Source: UBA7672 sp041166025 (GTDB lineage: Bacteria > Pseudomonadota > Alphaproteobacteria > Caulobacterales > Hyphomonadaceae). From it: a stretch of DNA of 64,000 nt. The stretch covers positions 186,001-250,000 of the forward strand of contig JBEAMJ010000078.1 in assembly GCA_041166025.1 (NCBI GenBank), read 5' to 3'. Position numbers and translations under genes: made by a program. The notes beneath the pieces are model-generated. The model ran no database searches. It was not told the origin of the DNA and saw nothing but the letters and a program-made list of their open reading frames with translations. Each line of letters starts with the position of its first letter. Within the stretch, counting starts at the first letter, position 1. This document shows, piece after piece, positions 55,283 through 63,679 of the stretch.

Positions 55283-56298
55283 CGGCGCCAGCCAACAATT
55301 TCAACCTCCTTCGCCTCGCTTTCGCGTTGATGGTGGCGGCGTACCATCTCGTCTTCCTTTCGGGCGTCGAGGCATGGTCTGGCTCCATCCGCTTCTTGAG
55401 CGTGCTGGCCGAGATTGGCGTCCAGGGGTTCTTCGTGCTGTCGGGATTCCTGGTTTACGCGAGCCTTGATCGCTCGACATCGCTTTTGCTGTATGCGGAG
55501 AAGCGCGTTCGCCGACTCTACCCGGCCTATGCTGTGGTCATACTTGCCTGCACCCTCGCCGCCTGCGCCCTGAGTCATGAAGCGCGGGGCGACCTCGCCG
55601 CCGTCGGCCGCTATGTGGCCGCCAATCTCGCCTTCGCGAACTTCCTCGAGCCGAGCCTGCCGGGGATCTTCGCCAGCCCTGCAAACATTGTTCCCGAGGT
55701 CAACGGCGCCCTATGGACCCTGAAGATCGAAGTCATGTTCTACCTTGTCCTGCCGCTGCTTGCGTGGCTCCTGAGGGTTTCTGGCCGTGCGCGGTGGGTG
55801 GTGATCGTGTTGGTCTACGCTGGCGCGGAAGTCTGGCGTCTTGGTCTCGGGTCAATTGATCAGGCCGAACTGTCACGGCAGCTTCCCGGTCAGATGAGCT
55901 TCTTCATCACCGGCATGGCGCTCCACCGGCTTCAATGGACCGGCATGCGTATGCATCTGACCGGCATTGTAGGAGCAGCACTGCTGACGTTGACATTGCT
56001 TGTTCCAGACGCTGAACCCCTGAGGGCGATCGGTCTGGGCTGCCTCGCTGTATGGATGGCCATTTCGGCTGTGCGACTGCCGGATGCGGCTCGCTTCGGC
56101 GATCTGTCCTATGGTCTCTACATCGTGCATTTTCCCGTCATCCAGACCGTTGCGGCGCTCGGCCTCTTTGCGTCATCAGCGTGGTTGGGCGCAGGTGTGG
56201 CCGCCATCGCTTCGCTGGCAGCCGCTCTCATCCTCTGGCATTTCGTGGAAAAGCCTTGGCTCCGGAGCGACAGCCCCTACCGAGCTGCAAGCGCCTGA
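55279..56298 (+). CDS. Acyltransferase 3 family membrane protein
   Basis: A 339-residue protein with about ten helices of the AT3/OafA family: NNFNLLRLAFALMVAAYHLVF at the N-terminus (catalytic His in YHLV), GVQGFFVLSGFLVY, and RVRRLYPAYAVVI. The C-terminal FGDLSYGLYIVHFPVIQ is typical. It adds acyl groups such as acetate or succinate to a surface glycan. It overlaps the ligase gene by 4 bases (ATGA); longer upstream frames are not conserved. Confidence 0.86.
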   Translation: MTAPANNFNLLRLAFALMVAAYHLVFLSGVEAWSGSIRFLSVLAEIGVQGFFVLSGFLVYASLDRSTSLLLYAEKRVRRLYPAYAVVILACTLAACALSHEARGDLAAVGRYVAANLAFANFLEPSLPGIFASPANIVPEVNGALWTLKIEVMFYLVLPLLAWLLRVSGRARWVVIVLVYAGAEVWRLGLGSIDQAELSRQLPGQMSFFITGMALHRLQWTGMRMHLTGIVGAALLTLTLLVPDAEPLRAIGLGCLAVWMAISAVRLPDAARFGDLSYGLYIVHFPVIQTVAALGLFASSAWLGAGVAAIASLAAALILWHFVEKPWLRSDSPYRAASA

Positions 56299-56377
56299 CG
56301 CCACCGGGCCTTGCACACGCGTCCCGCACGTCTAGAACGAAACACCGGCGCCAGGCGGGCGTTTGCTGGAGCACTCT

Positions 56378-57439
56378 TTGTCAGTTGCAAGGATCATCCC
56401 CGTCATCATGTCGGGCGGGTCTGGAACGCGGCTTTGGCCGCTTTCCACGCGCGCGCGCCCCAAGCAGTTTCATGCCCTCGCGGCCGATGCCACGATGATC
56501 GAGGAGACGGTGATCCGCCTGACCGGGGACCATGGCGCGATCCGCTTTCTTGATCCGGTGATCATCGCCAACGCTGCGCATGAAGATCTCGTCCAGGAGC
56601 GACTTGCGCAGACTGGAATCAGCCCCGGCGCACTGATCCTCGAGCCTGAGGGACGCAACACCGCGGCAACCGCTGCTCTGGCCGCCATGATCACCCAGGA
56701 GATCGACCCGGATGCGCTGGCGCTTATCGCCCCTGCCGATCAGGTCGTCACGCAGCGAGGCGCCTTCATCAAGGCGATAGCGGCTGCAGCGACGGTTGCG
56801 CGCGAGCGTATTGTGACTTTCGGCATCCAGCCGTCAGGTCCTGCGACGGGCTATGGCTATATCCAGCGTGGCGAGGCGCTTGCCGACGGCGTGTTCGAGG
56901 TCACGGCCTTCAGGGAGAAGCCGGATGCAGCCCTTGCCCGCGAATACATCCGCGATGAACGCTACAGCTGGAATTCCGGTGTCTTCTTCGCCTCGCCCGC
57001 CTTGCTGCTCGAGGAGTTCGGCATCGCCGCGGGCGACATCCGCACGGCCTCAGGCGAGGCCCTGCAAAGGGCCTCACGCGCGGGCCGTGTCATCCGCCTC
57101 GATCGGGACCTCTTTGGCAAGGTTCGCGCGGAGGCGGTCGATCGCGCCGTCATGGAGAAGACCCGCCGGGCTGCAGTGGCGCCCTGCGATATCGGCTGGG
57201 CCGACATTGGGTCCTGGCCGGAAGTCCTGCGCCTGTCCCCCAAGGATGCGTCCGGGAATGCCATTCAGGGGCCTGTCAAGGTTGCCGACAGCAGCAACAC
57301 GCTGGTCCGCTCCGACGGCATCCAGGTCTCGGTGCTGGGCGTCTCCGGCCTGGTGATCGTGGCAAGCGGCAATTCGGTGCTTGTCATGGCGCAGGACAGC
57401 GCGCAGGACGTGAAGAAGGTGATACCCGACGTGGGCTGA
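56378..57439 (+). CDS. Mannose-1-phosphate guanylyltransferase
   Basis: A 353-residue nucleotidyltransferase. IIPVIMSGGSGTRLWPLSTR is the pyrophosphorylase signature, LEPEGRNTAATAALAAM and GYGYIQRGEALADGVFEVTAFREKP are typical, and YSWNSGVFFA follows. It makes GDP-mannose from GTP and mannose-1-phosphate. It lacks the C-terminal phosphomannose isomerase cupin that bifunctional AlgA-type enzymes have. The start is a TTG at 56378 with GGAG six bases upstream; a TTG at 56363 is also in frame but has no such site. Confidence 0.88.
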   Translation: MSVARIIPVIMSGGSGTRLWPLSTRARPKQFHALAADATMIEETVIRLTGDHGAIRFLDPVIIANAAHEDLVQERLAQTGISPGALILEPEGRNTAATAALAAMITQEIDPDALALIAPADQVVTQRGAFIKAIAAAATVARERIVTFGIQPSGPATGYGYIQRGEALADGVFEVTAFREKPDAALAREYIRDERYSWNSGVFFASPALLLEEFGIAAGDIRTASGEALQRASRAGRVIRLDRDLFGKVRAEAVDRAVMEKTRRAAVAPCDIGWADIGSWPEVLRLSPKDASGNAIQGPVKVADSSNTLVRSDGIQVSVLGVSGLVIVASGNSVLVMAQDSAQDVKKVIPDVG

Positions 57440-57475
57440 CGCGCCGCTCCGGGCGGTCCCTGAGGGAGGTTCAGA

Positions 57476-58129
57476 ATGCAACTGTTCATTGATTCCGCCG
57501 ACGTCGCGGAACTGCGCGCAGCGGCCGCGAGCGGGCTGATCGACGGTGTGACCACGAACCCGTCGCTCATCGCCAGGTCGGGGCGCAAAATGAAGGAGGC
57601 GATCGCCGAAATCTGCTCGATCATCCCGGGACCGGTCAGCGCCGAGGCGGTCGCGGTCGATGTCGAAGGCATGCTGGCCGAAGGGCGCTATCTCGCCCGC
57701 ATCGCCCCCAACGTCGTCGTGAAGCTGCCTCTGACGGAGAACGGCCTTGCAGCCTGCCGGGCGCTGTCCGGCGAGGGGATCAAGGTCAATGTCACGCTTT
57801 GCTTTTCGGCGGTGCAGGCGCTCCTGGCTGCGAAAGCCGGCGCCTATTTCATCTCGCCCTTCATTGGACGGCTCGATGACAAGGGCGTCGACGGCATGGA
57901 GCTCATCCGCGATATTCGCCGCGTTTATGACAATTACGGCTTCCAGACCAACATCCTGTCCGCCTCGATCCGGTCGGTGGACCATGTGCGGCAGGCGGCC
58001 CTCGCCGCATCGGATTGCGCGACCCTGCCGCCGAAGATCTTTGCTGAGCTCTACAAGCACGAGCTGACCGATGCAGGTGTCGAGGCATTCCTGAAGGATT
58101 GGCGCGCAACCGGCCAGTCGATCCTTTAA
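57476..58129 (+). CDS. fsa: Fructose-6-phosphate aldolase/small transaldolase (TalC-type)
   Basis: A 217-residue single-domain TIM barrel of usual length for FSA/TalC. The Schiff-base Lys is K83 in VVVKLPLT; MQLFIDSADVAEL, GVTTNPSLIA, VNVTLCFSAVQALLAAKAGA, ISPFIGRLDD and ILSASIRS are family-typical. It interconverts fructose-6-phosphate with dihydroxyacetone or acts as transaldolase. Its ribosome-binding site is GGGAGG. Linkage to GDP-mannose synthesis may be co-regulation of hexose-phosphate supply. Confidence 0.9.
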   Translation: MQLFIDSADVAELRAAAASGLIDGVTTNPSLIARSGRKMKEAIAEICSIIPGPVSAEAVAVDVEGMLAEGRYLARIAPNVVVKLPLTENGLAACRALSGEGIKVNVTLCFSAVQALLAAKAGAYFISPFIGRLDDKGVDGMELIRDIRRVYDNYGFQTNILSASIRSVDHVRQAALAASDCATLPPKIFAELYKHELTDAGVEAFLKDWRATGQSIL

Positions 58130-58253
58130 GTCGGATCGCTCGCGTCTTGGAGGGTGCAAGACACCGAGCCCGAGGGACCATTCTTGGCTTCCCGGTCGAG
58201 TCCAGTTTCGTGTCTGTTCTGTTGTTCGAGCAGCACTTGCCTGAGGGGTGTCA

Positions 58254-59240
58254 ATGACGGTTGCGCGTGTCCTGGTCGCCGGCGGTGCGGGCTATATCGG
58301 CTCGCATGCCGTAAAGGCCTTGCGGCAGGCGGGTCGCGACACGGTCGTGTTCGACAACCTCTCCTCAGGCCATCGCGAGGCCGTGCTCGGCGCCCCGCTT
58401 GTCGTGGGCGATATCCGTGAAGCCGAGGCGGTGCGCGCGGCGATCCGCGAGCACAAGCCGGATGCCGTCATGCATTTCGCCGCCAAGATCGAGGTCGGTG
58501 AGGGTGAACGCGACCCGGTCGGGTTCTACGACAACAATGTCGCAGGCGCTCTCACCTTGCTGCGCGTGATGCTGGAGGAGGGGGTCAGCAAGTTCGTTTT
58601 CTCCTCCACCTGCGCCATCTACGGCAATCCGGAACGCTTGCCGCTCAGCGAGGACCTGCCCAAGAATCCGGTGAGCGTCTATGGCCGAACCAAGCTGATG
58701 GTCGAGCGTATGCTGGAGGACATGGCGCGGGCGCATGGTCTGCGCTTCGCCGCGCTGCGCTATTTCAACGCTGCCGGGGCAGACATGGACGGCGAGATCG
58801 GCGAGGAACACGATCCTGAATCGCACCTCATCCCCAACGCGCTCAAGGCCGCCGCCGGCATCGGCCCGCCCATGCGTCTGTTCGGTGACGATTACCCGAC
58901 GCGCGATGGAACCTGCGTGCGCGATTACATCCACGTGACCGATCTCGCCGAGGCCCACATCCTGGCCGCTGACAGATTGGGGGCAGGCGAGCCGGGTCTC
59001 CAGCTCAACCTTGGCACGGGTGACGGGTTTACCGTGCGCGAGGTCTTGTCGGCGGTCGAACGCGCGGTCGGGCGCCCGGTCCCGCACACGGTCGAGCCGC
59101 GCCGTCCGGGCGATGCCATCGCGCTGGTCTCCGATCCGACGCGCACACGCGCTGCGCTGGGTTGGGCTCCCCGGCTGTCCGACCTCGACACGATCTGCGC
59201 CTCGGCCTGGCGCTTCCACCGGCGCAAATGGGACCTCTAG
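58254..59240 (+). CDS. galE: UDP-glucose 4-epimerase
   Basis: A 328-residue extended SDR. The NAD-binding loop is GGAGYIGSH, then VFSSTCAIYGNP and the catalytic pair Y-x3-K in VSVYGRTKLMVE, FNAAGAD and VRDYIHVTDLAEAHI follow. It interconverts UDP-glucose and UDP-galactose (or the GlcNAc forms). The ATG at 58254 with TGAGGGG just upstream is preferred over the GTG at 58248. The 124-bp gap before it shows no clear terminator. Confidence 0.92.
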   Translation: MTVARVLVAGGAGYIGSHAVKALRQAGRDTVVFDNLSSGHREAVLGAPLVVGDIREAEAVRAAIREHKPDAVMHFAAKIEVGEGERDPVGFYDNNVAGALTLLRVMLEEGVSKFVFSSTCAIYGNPERLPLSEDLPKNPVSVYGRTKLMVERMLEDMARAHGLRFAALRYFNAAGADMDGEIGEEHDPESHLIPNALKAAAGIGPPMRLFGDDYPTRDGTCVRDYIHVTDLAEAHILAADRLGAGEPGLQLNLGTGDGFTVREVLSAVERAVGRPVPHTVEPRRPGDAIALVSDPTRTRAALGWAPRLSDLDTICASAWRFHRRKWDL

Positions 59241-59316
59241 GCTTTCTTGACCCTTTCCGACGCCAGCCAAGGCGCTGTAAGGTGGCCGCGGGGCGCAGGA
59301 TCGCCGCGAGGCATTC

Positions 59317-60381
59317 ATGACGACGGACCAGCGCGAGAACGCCGCCAGCACCCCGGCCGTCTCCGTTGTCGTGGTCAATCACAATGGCGGGGATTACCTG
59401 CGCGGCTGTCTCGCCTCGCTTGCGCGGCAGACCTACACCAATTTCGAGACCATCGTCATCGACAACGCGTCGAGCGATGGTTCACTCGATCGCATAGGGG
59501 AAATGCCTCCGGGAACACAGATCGTCCGGCAGGACAGCAATCTCGGCTTCGCTGGCGGCAACAATGTCGGCGCGCGTCTTGCCCGGGGCCAATGGCTCGC
59601 ACTTCTCAATCCCGACGCCGAGGCTGCGCCTGACTGGCTCGCAGCCATGATGCACGCGGTGGAGCGCCGCCCGACGCATCGCATGGTCGCCTGCCTGCAG
59701 ATCAGCCTGCATCAGCCCGACCTGCTGGATGGCGCGGGCGATTGCTATCTTGCCTACGGCTTTGCCTGGCGCGGCGGCTTTGGCCACAGGCTGGCGGCTG
59801 CTCCGGGCGAGGGAGAGTGCTTCTCGCCCTGCGGGGCGGCGGCGCTCTATCCGCGCGATCTGTTTCTGGAAGCGGGCGGCTTCGAGGAACGCTATTTCTG
59901 CTATCACGAGGACGTCGACCTCGGCTTCCGTCTCCGCATCCGCGGCGAGCGCTGCCAGCTTGCACCCGACGCCGTGGTTCGCCACGCGGGCTCTGGCATC
60001 TCAGGTCGCGCCAGCCGCTTCGCTGTCTTCCACGGCGTGCGCAACGGCATCTGGACGTACGTCAGGAACATGCCTGGCGGACTATTGCTGCTTACATTCC
60101 CCGTATGGCTGGCTGGCACAGTGCTGCTCATCGCACGCGGGGGCGCGCGAGGTGTGTTTGTGCCGACCTGCCAGGGCGTTTGGGCCGCCATCGCGGGCAT
60201 CGGCCCGATGCTGAAAACGCGGCGTGAGCAGCAGCTGCAACGACGTATCCCAGCCGGCGCATTGGCCGCTCATCTGGTCTGGAATCCGTTTCGCTATCTG
60301 GGCCGCAGCATTGTGGTGAAGCCATTCGCCGAGGATCAGCCCGAAATCCGCAGAACTTCGGCGAACGCCAGGAACACGTGA
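59317..60381 (+). CDS. Family 2 glycosyltransferase (rhamnosyl/WcaA-like)
   Basis: A 354-residue GT-A enzyme. VSVVVVNHNGGDYLRGCLASL opens the fold, DSNLGFAGGNNVGARLARGQWLALLNPDAEAAPDW carries the donor motif, and FEERYFCYHEDVDLGFRLRIRGERC is the acceptor-side end. Hydrophobic stretches at residues 250-285 suggest membrane association. Related enzymes add rhamnose to surface glycans. The 3' end runs 46 bp into the convergent AGE-family gene. Confidence 0.87.
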   Translation: MTTDQRENAASTPAVSVVVVNHNGGDYLRGCLASLARQTYTNFETIVIDNASSDGSLDRIGEMPPGTQIVRQDSNLGFAGGNNVGARLARGQWLALLNPDAEAAPDWLAAMMHAVERRPTHRMVACLQISLHQPDLLDGAGDCYLAYGFAWRGGFGHRLAAAPGEGECFSPCGAAALYPRDLFLEAGGFEERYFCYHEDVDLGFRLRIRGERCQLAPDAVVRHAGSGISGRASRFAVFHGVRNGIWTYVRNMPGGLLLLTFPVWLAGTVLLIARGGARGVFVPTCQGVWAAIAGIGPMLKTRREQQLQRRIPAGALAAHLVWNPFRYLGRSIVVKPFAEDQPEIRRTSANARNT

Positions 60382-61472
60382 TAGAGCGTTGAGGCGGGGA
60401 TCGTCTGCGATACTGGCCTTCCTTCGGCATCGAATGCGTCGATCCACGTGCCGCCCGGTTCATGCGCCAGATAGCGGCCAAGCAGCAACTCTGCCGTCGG
60501 ATCGATGACGGGCGCCGGATCCACCCCGTCGAGTTCAAAGAGTGCGACAGCCGCCTTCAGACGCTCCGTGTTCGGCCAGGCTCGCGAGCCGCGATCGAGC
60601 GGCGTTCCATCATCGCGAACCGCGTTGCAGGTCGCCGTCGTCTGCGGGTCGACACCATAGCGCTCGGCAAAGCTCACGGCGGCGCGGATCTCGGCCGCCG
60701 TATCGACGCCAAGCAGCTTGCGCGCCGAGTTGAGGATCCACGCCCACTCCATCTGATGGCCCGGCTCGACGAGACGGCCGGCTTCGCCCGGTGCGCGCGA
60801 CCAGTCGTCGGTGAAATGCTCCGCCAGCGTTCCCGAGGCGCGGTCGAACAATCTGGTCTGGAACAGGTCCACCAGCGCGCGGGCCTCATCGCCAAAGCGC
60901 TTGTCGCCGCTCGCCTCGAACGCTGCGAGGCATGCTTCGGTCAAGTGCATGTGCGGGTTCTGCAGCCTGAAACCTCTGGGCGGCAGCTCGCTGTGAAAGC
61001 CGAGCCCGCCCGGATGCCGCATGCGATGCGTGACAAAGTCCAGCGTCTTGTGCATCCATTCAAGCGACAGCTTGTCTCTCATTGCGCGATGGCGCCAGGC
61101 GAATGCGAACAGCACGAAGGCGAGGTCATAGAGATCCGGTGCTGGATCCAGAACCGCCCCCCCGCGGGTCGTGGTCCTGGCAAACCCGTTGTCCGGCCCC
61201 TGCCAGGCCCGTTCGAGCAGAAAGGCGATCCCGGGCTCGGCGAGTGCATTGCCGGCGCTCCAACCAAGGAGGGACGCATGCGAAAACACATACACCTGGC
61301 GGCACGCGACGCGCGTCCGCTTGAATGCGATGCCGGCGTCGCGTCCCGCCAGCGTCAGCTGCTCGACATACCCGCCATGGGCCTGGTCGATTCCGTGCGC
61401 AGCCCAGAAAGGCAGGGCGTCGTCGAACATCCAGGCGTGGATGGCATTGCGCGCGCGGATAGTTGCCGGCAT
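60336..61472 (-). CDS. AGE-family sugar isomerase/epimerase (possible mannose-6-phosphate isomerase)
   Basis: A 378-residue (alpha/alpha)6-barrel protein of the N-acylglucosamine 2-epimerase family: FWAAHGIDQAHGGYVEQL near the N-terminus, QVYVFSHASLLGW, PHMHLTEACLAAFEASGD, and PGHQMEWAWIL. Active-site His residues typical of the family are visible. It lies among GDP-mannose genes; type III phosphomannose isomerases (Rhizobium type) belong to this family, so it may supply mannose-6-phosphate. A cellobiose-2-epimerase or similar role is possible. The ATG at 61472 is chosen over the longer frame to 61739. Confidence 0.8.
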   Translation of the reverse strand: MPATIRARNAIHAWMFDDALPFWAAHGIDQAHGGYVEQLTLAGRDAGIAFKRTRVACRQVYVFSHASLLGWSAGNALAEPGIAFLLERAWQGPDNGFARTTTRGGAVLDPAPDLYDLAFVLFAFAWRHRAMRDKLSLEWMHKTLDFVTHRMRHPGGLGFHSELPPRGFRLQNPHMHLTEACLAAFEASGDKRFGDEARALVDLFQTRLFDRASGTLAEHFTDDWSRAPGEAGRLVEPGHQMEWAWILNSARKLLGVDTAAEIRAAVSFAERYGVDPQTTATCNAVRDDGTPLDRGSRAWPNTERLKAAVALFELDGVDPAPVIDPTAELLLGRYLAHEPGGTWIDAFDAEGRPVSQTIPASTLYHVFLAFAEVLRISG

Positions 61473-61629
61473 CAGATCCCTCGCGCTTGCATCGCCCGGT
61501 AGGTCCCACCTATCGCATGATCGGAAAATGTGAAGAAGCACATGCCGAGACTGCTGGAATCGCTGGGCATGGGGCCGGACCACCGGTTTGCGCTTGCGTG
61601 CGTCATGATCGCGTTCCATGGAGGGCCGC

Positions 61630-62607
61630 ATGCAGAACCAGCATGTCCTCCTGACGGGCGCCGCAGGCTTCATCGGCTTCCACGTCGCCGGCGAGTTGCT
61701 CGATCGGGGCGTTGCCGTCACCGGCGTCGACAATCTCAATGCCTACTACCCGGTCGCCTTGAAGCGGGATCGGCTGGCGCTGCTCTCCCGTCGAGACGGT
61801 TTCCGGTTCGTTGAACTGGACATTGCGGATCATGATGCCTTGAAGGCCGCGGCGCCGTCTGAGATCACCACGGTGATCCATCTCGCCGCGCAGGCCGGGG
61901 TCCGCTATTCCCTCGACAATCCCTTCGCCTATGCTCAGTCCAATCTGGTCGGCCACCTCTCCGTTCTCGAGCTCGTGCGCCACCATCCCAACCGGCCGCG
62001 ACTGGCCTATGCGTCGTCCTCGTCGGTCTACGGCGATACAGCCGTCGCGCCCTATGCGGAAAGCGCGCGCGTCGATCACCCGGTCTCGCTGTATGCAGCG
62101 ACCAAGCGCTCTGGCGAGCTCATGAGCGAGGCCTATGCGAAGCTCTTTGGCATCGAGCAGGTCGGCCTGCGCTTCTTCACGGTCTATGGTCCATGGGGCC
62201 GGCCGGACATGGCATACTGGACCTTCACGCGCGATATCATTGAAGGCCGCCCGATAAAGGTGTTCAATAACGGCGATCTTGAGCGCGACTTTACCTGGAT
62301 CGGTGACATTGTCTCCGGCGTCGTTGCGGCAGCCATGACGGCGCCGTCCACGCCCCAGCCCCTGCATCGCGTCTACAATATCGGCAACAACCGCCCGGTG
62401 CGGCTGGGCCGCTTCATCGAGATCATCGAGGGGGCGGTCGGCAAGCGTGCCGAGCGCATCATGCTGCCCATGCAGCCAGGCGACGTGCACGCAACCTGCG
62501 CCAATATCGATGCGCTTGCGCGCGACCACGGCTATGCGCCGACCACCACGCTGGAAGAGGGCATCCCACGCTTCGTCGCCTGGTATCGCGGCTGGACAGG
62601 AACCTGA
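61630..62607 (+). CDS. NAD-dependent epimerase, UDP-glucuronate 4-epimerase-like
   Basis: A 325-residue extended SDR. The NAD loop is LLTGAAGFIGFHVA, and HLAAQAGVRYSLDNPFAYAQSN is typical of the UDP-glucuronate 4-epimerase (LpsL/CapI) group. SSSVYGDT then Y-x3-K in SLYAATKRSGE, RFFTVYGPWGRPDMA and NNGDLERDFTWIGDIV follow. It makes UDP-galacturonate. The ATG at 61630 is preferred because the internal GGAGGG before it serves as ribosome-binding site; the ATG at 61618 would add four residues. Confidence 0.88.
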   Translation: MQNQHVLLTGAAGFIGFHVAGELLDRGVAVTGVDNLNAYYPVALKRDRLALLSRRDGFRFVELDIADHDALKAAAPSEITTVIHLAAQAGVRYSLDNPFAYAQSNLVGHLSVLELVRHHPNRPRLAYASSSSVYGDTAVAPYAESARVDHPVSLYAATKRSGELMSEAYAKLFGIEQVGLRFFTVYGPWGRPDMAYWTFTRDIIEGRPIKVFNNGDLERDFTWIGDIVSGVVAAAMTAPSTPQPLHRVYNIGNNRPVRLGRFIEIIEGAVGKRAERIMLPMQPGDVHATCANIDALARDHGYAPTTTLEEGIPRFVAWYRGWTGT

Positions 62608-63555
62608 TCAGGCCCTGGCGAAGGGCGGCGTCCAGAAACCGAAGGCGGCGTTCTGCGGCGTCGGATTGCGCGTCGGGTCGATCTTTATCCCCAGCACTTC
62701 GACATTGCCGCTGCCCACGAGGGACGCGCCCTGGGCGATCAGCTTGTAGTTGGCGCCGTCGGACACATAGACGTACTGCGTCGTGCCATTGTGCTGGGGG
62801 TCGCGCGGGATGCTGGCCAAGAATTCGGGCGACAGGCCTGGTATCCACGCTGCGCCGCGCTCATGGGCGCCTGCCAGCCCCTCGGCTTTGGGATAGGCGC
62901 CGTTTTTCGCGTAATAGTTGCGAAGCGCGTCGTTGATCGTCACGAGGTCCTGCACGCGCTTCCGGTTGAGAAGGCGGGGATCGGCGGCGGACGGTGGTTG
63001 GCCGGAGGCCTGCGGCTTTGCGGTTGGCGCGGCGGACGGGGTCAGAGCGGGCTGAGGCGCCTGGGCTGGCGCGGGCCTCGGCGCCGGCGGGTGCGGGGCT
63101 GCTGCCGTAGCCGGCGGCACGGGGATGGGAGCAGGTTTTTGGGCAGCTTCGGGCGGCCGGGGCGCTGGCTTTGGTGGTGGCGCAGCAGCGGGTTGGGGTG
63201 CACGCGCCGGTTCTGGGGCCGGGTCCGGCGCCCTCGGAGCAGGCCCGGGCGGAGGCGCCACAGTTTCGGGCGCCAGCTGCGGGGATGTCGCCTGGGCCGC
63301 CGCGCGCGCCTTCTTCTTTCTTCCACCGCCAGTTGCCGCAGCGAGGATGATCATGAGCAGGCCCAGCCCGGCCGCCCCGCCGCCAGCATAGAGCGCCTCC
63401 TGTGTCGTGAGGAAATCACGCGAGCCCGGGGCCAGGCTGAAGACCGGATCGAGGGCGGGCATCGCTGCCAGATCCATCGGCGCGAACTGAACGCCAGCCA
63501 CCGCTCCCCCGCCCAGAACAAGCAGGAGACCCAGAAAAATCAACAAACCACGCAC
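62608..63555 (-). CDS. Membrane protein with Pro/Ala-rich arm and GspG-like C-terminal domain
   Basis: A 315-residue protein. Two hydrophobic helices (LLIFLGLLLVLGGGAVAGV and AGGGAAGLGLLMIILAAATGG) are followed by a basic KKKAR patch and a long Pro/Ala-rich linker (about residues 90-205). The C-terminal domain (RNYYAKNGAYPKAEGLAG, then IPRDPQHNGTTQYVYVSDGANYKLIAQG) resembles the soluble part of type II secretion pseudopilin GspG. There is no prepilin cleavage motif, so it is not a pilin. A GTG at 63555 with GGAGAG upstream is preferred over the ATG at 63606. Function unknown. Confidence 0.62.
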   Translation of the reverse strand: MRGLLIFLGLLLVLGGGAVAGVQFAPMDLAAMPALDPVFSLAPGSRDFLTTQEALYAGGGAAGLGLLMIILAAATGGGRKKKARAAAQATSPQLAPETVAPPPGPAPRAPDPAPEPARAPQPAAAPPPKPAPRPPEAAQKPAPIPVPPATAAAPHPPAPRPAPAQAPQPALTPSAAPTAKPQASGQPPSAADPRLLNRKRVQDLVTINDALRNYYAKNGAYPKAEGLAGAHERGAAWIPGLSPEFLASIPRDPQHNGTTQYVYVSDGANYKLIAQGASLVGSGNVEVLGIKIDPTRNPTPQNAAFGFWTPPFARA

Positions 63556-63679
63556 GCTACTCTCCGTTCCCGACGCGACATTAGCGTGGCTCCGCGAGGC
63601 TCTCAACAGCGTGATGCTGACGGTGCGCCCGAAAGCTCGGGTGGATGACTTTCCAACAAATCTGGTTCAAACCCCCCGC

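Noticed and set aside
61530..61629. Possible short leader peptide before the UDP-glucuronate epimerase-like gene
   Set aside because: The frame starting MKKHMPRLLESLG runs on into the epimerase gene in another frame, with no ribosome-binding site.
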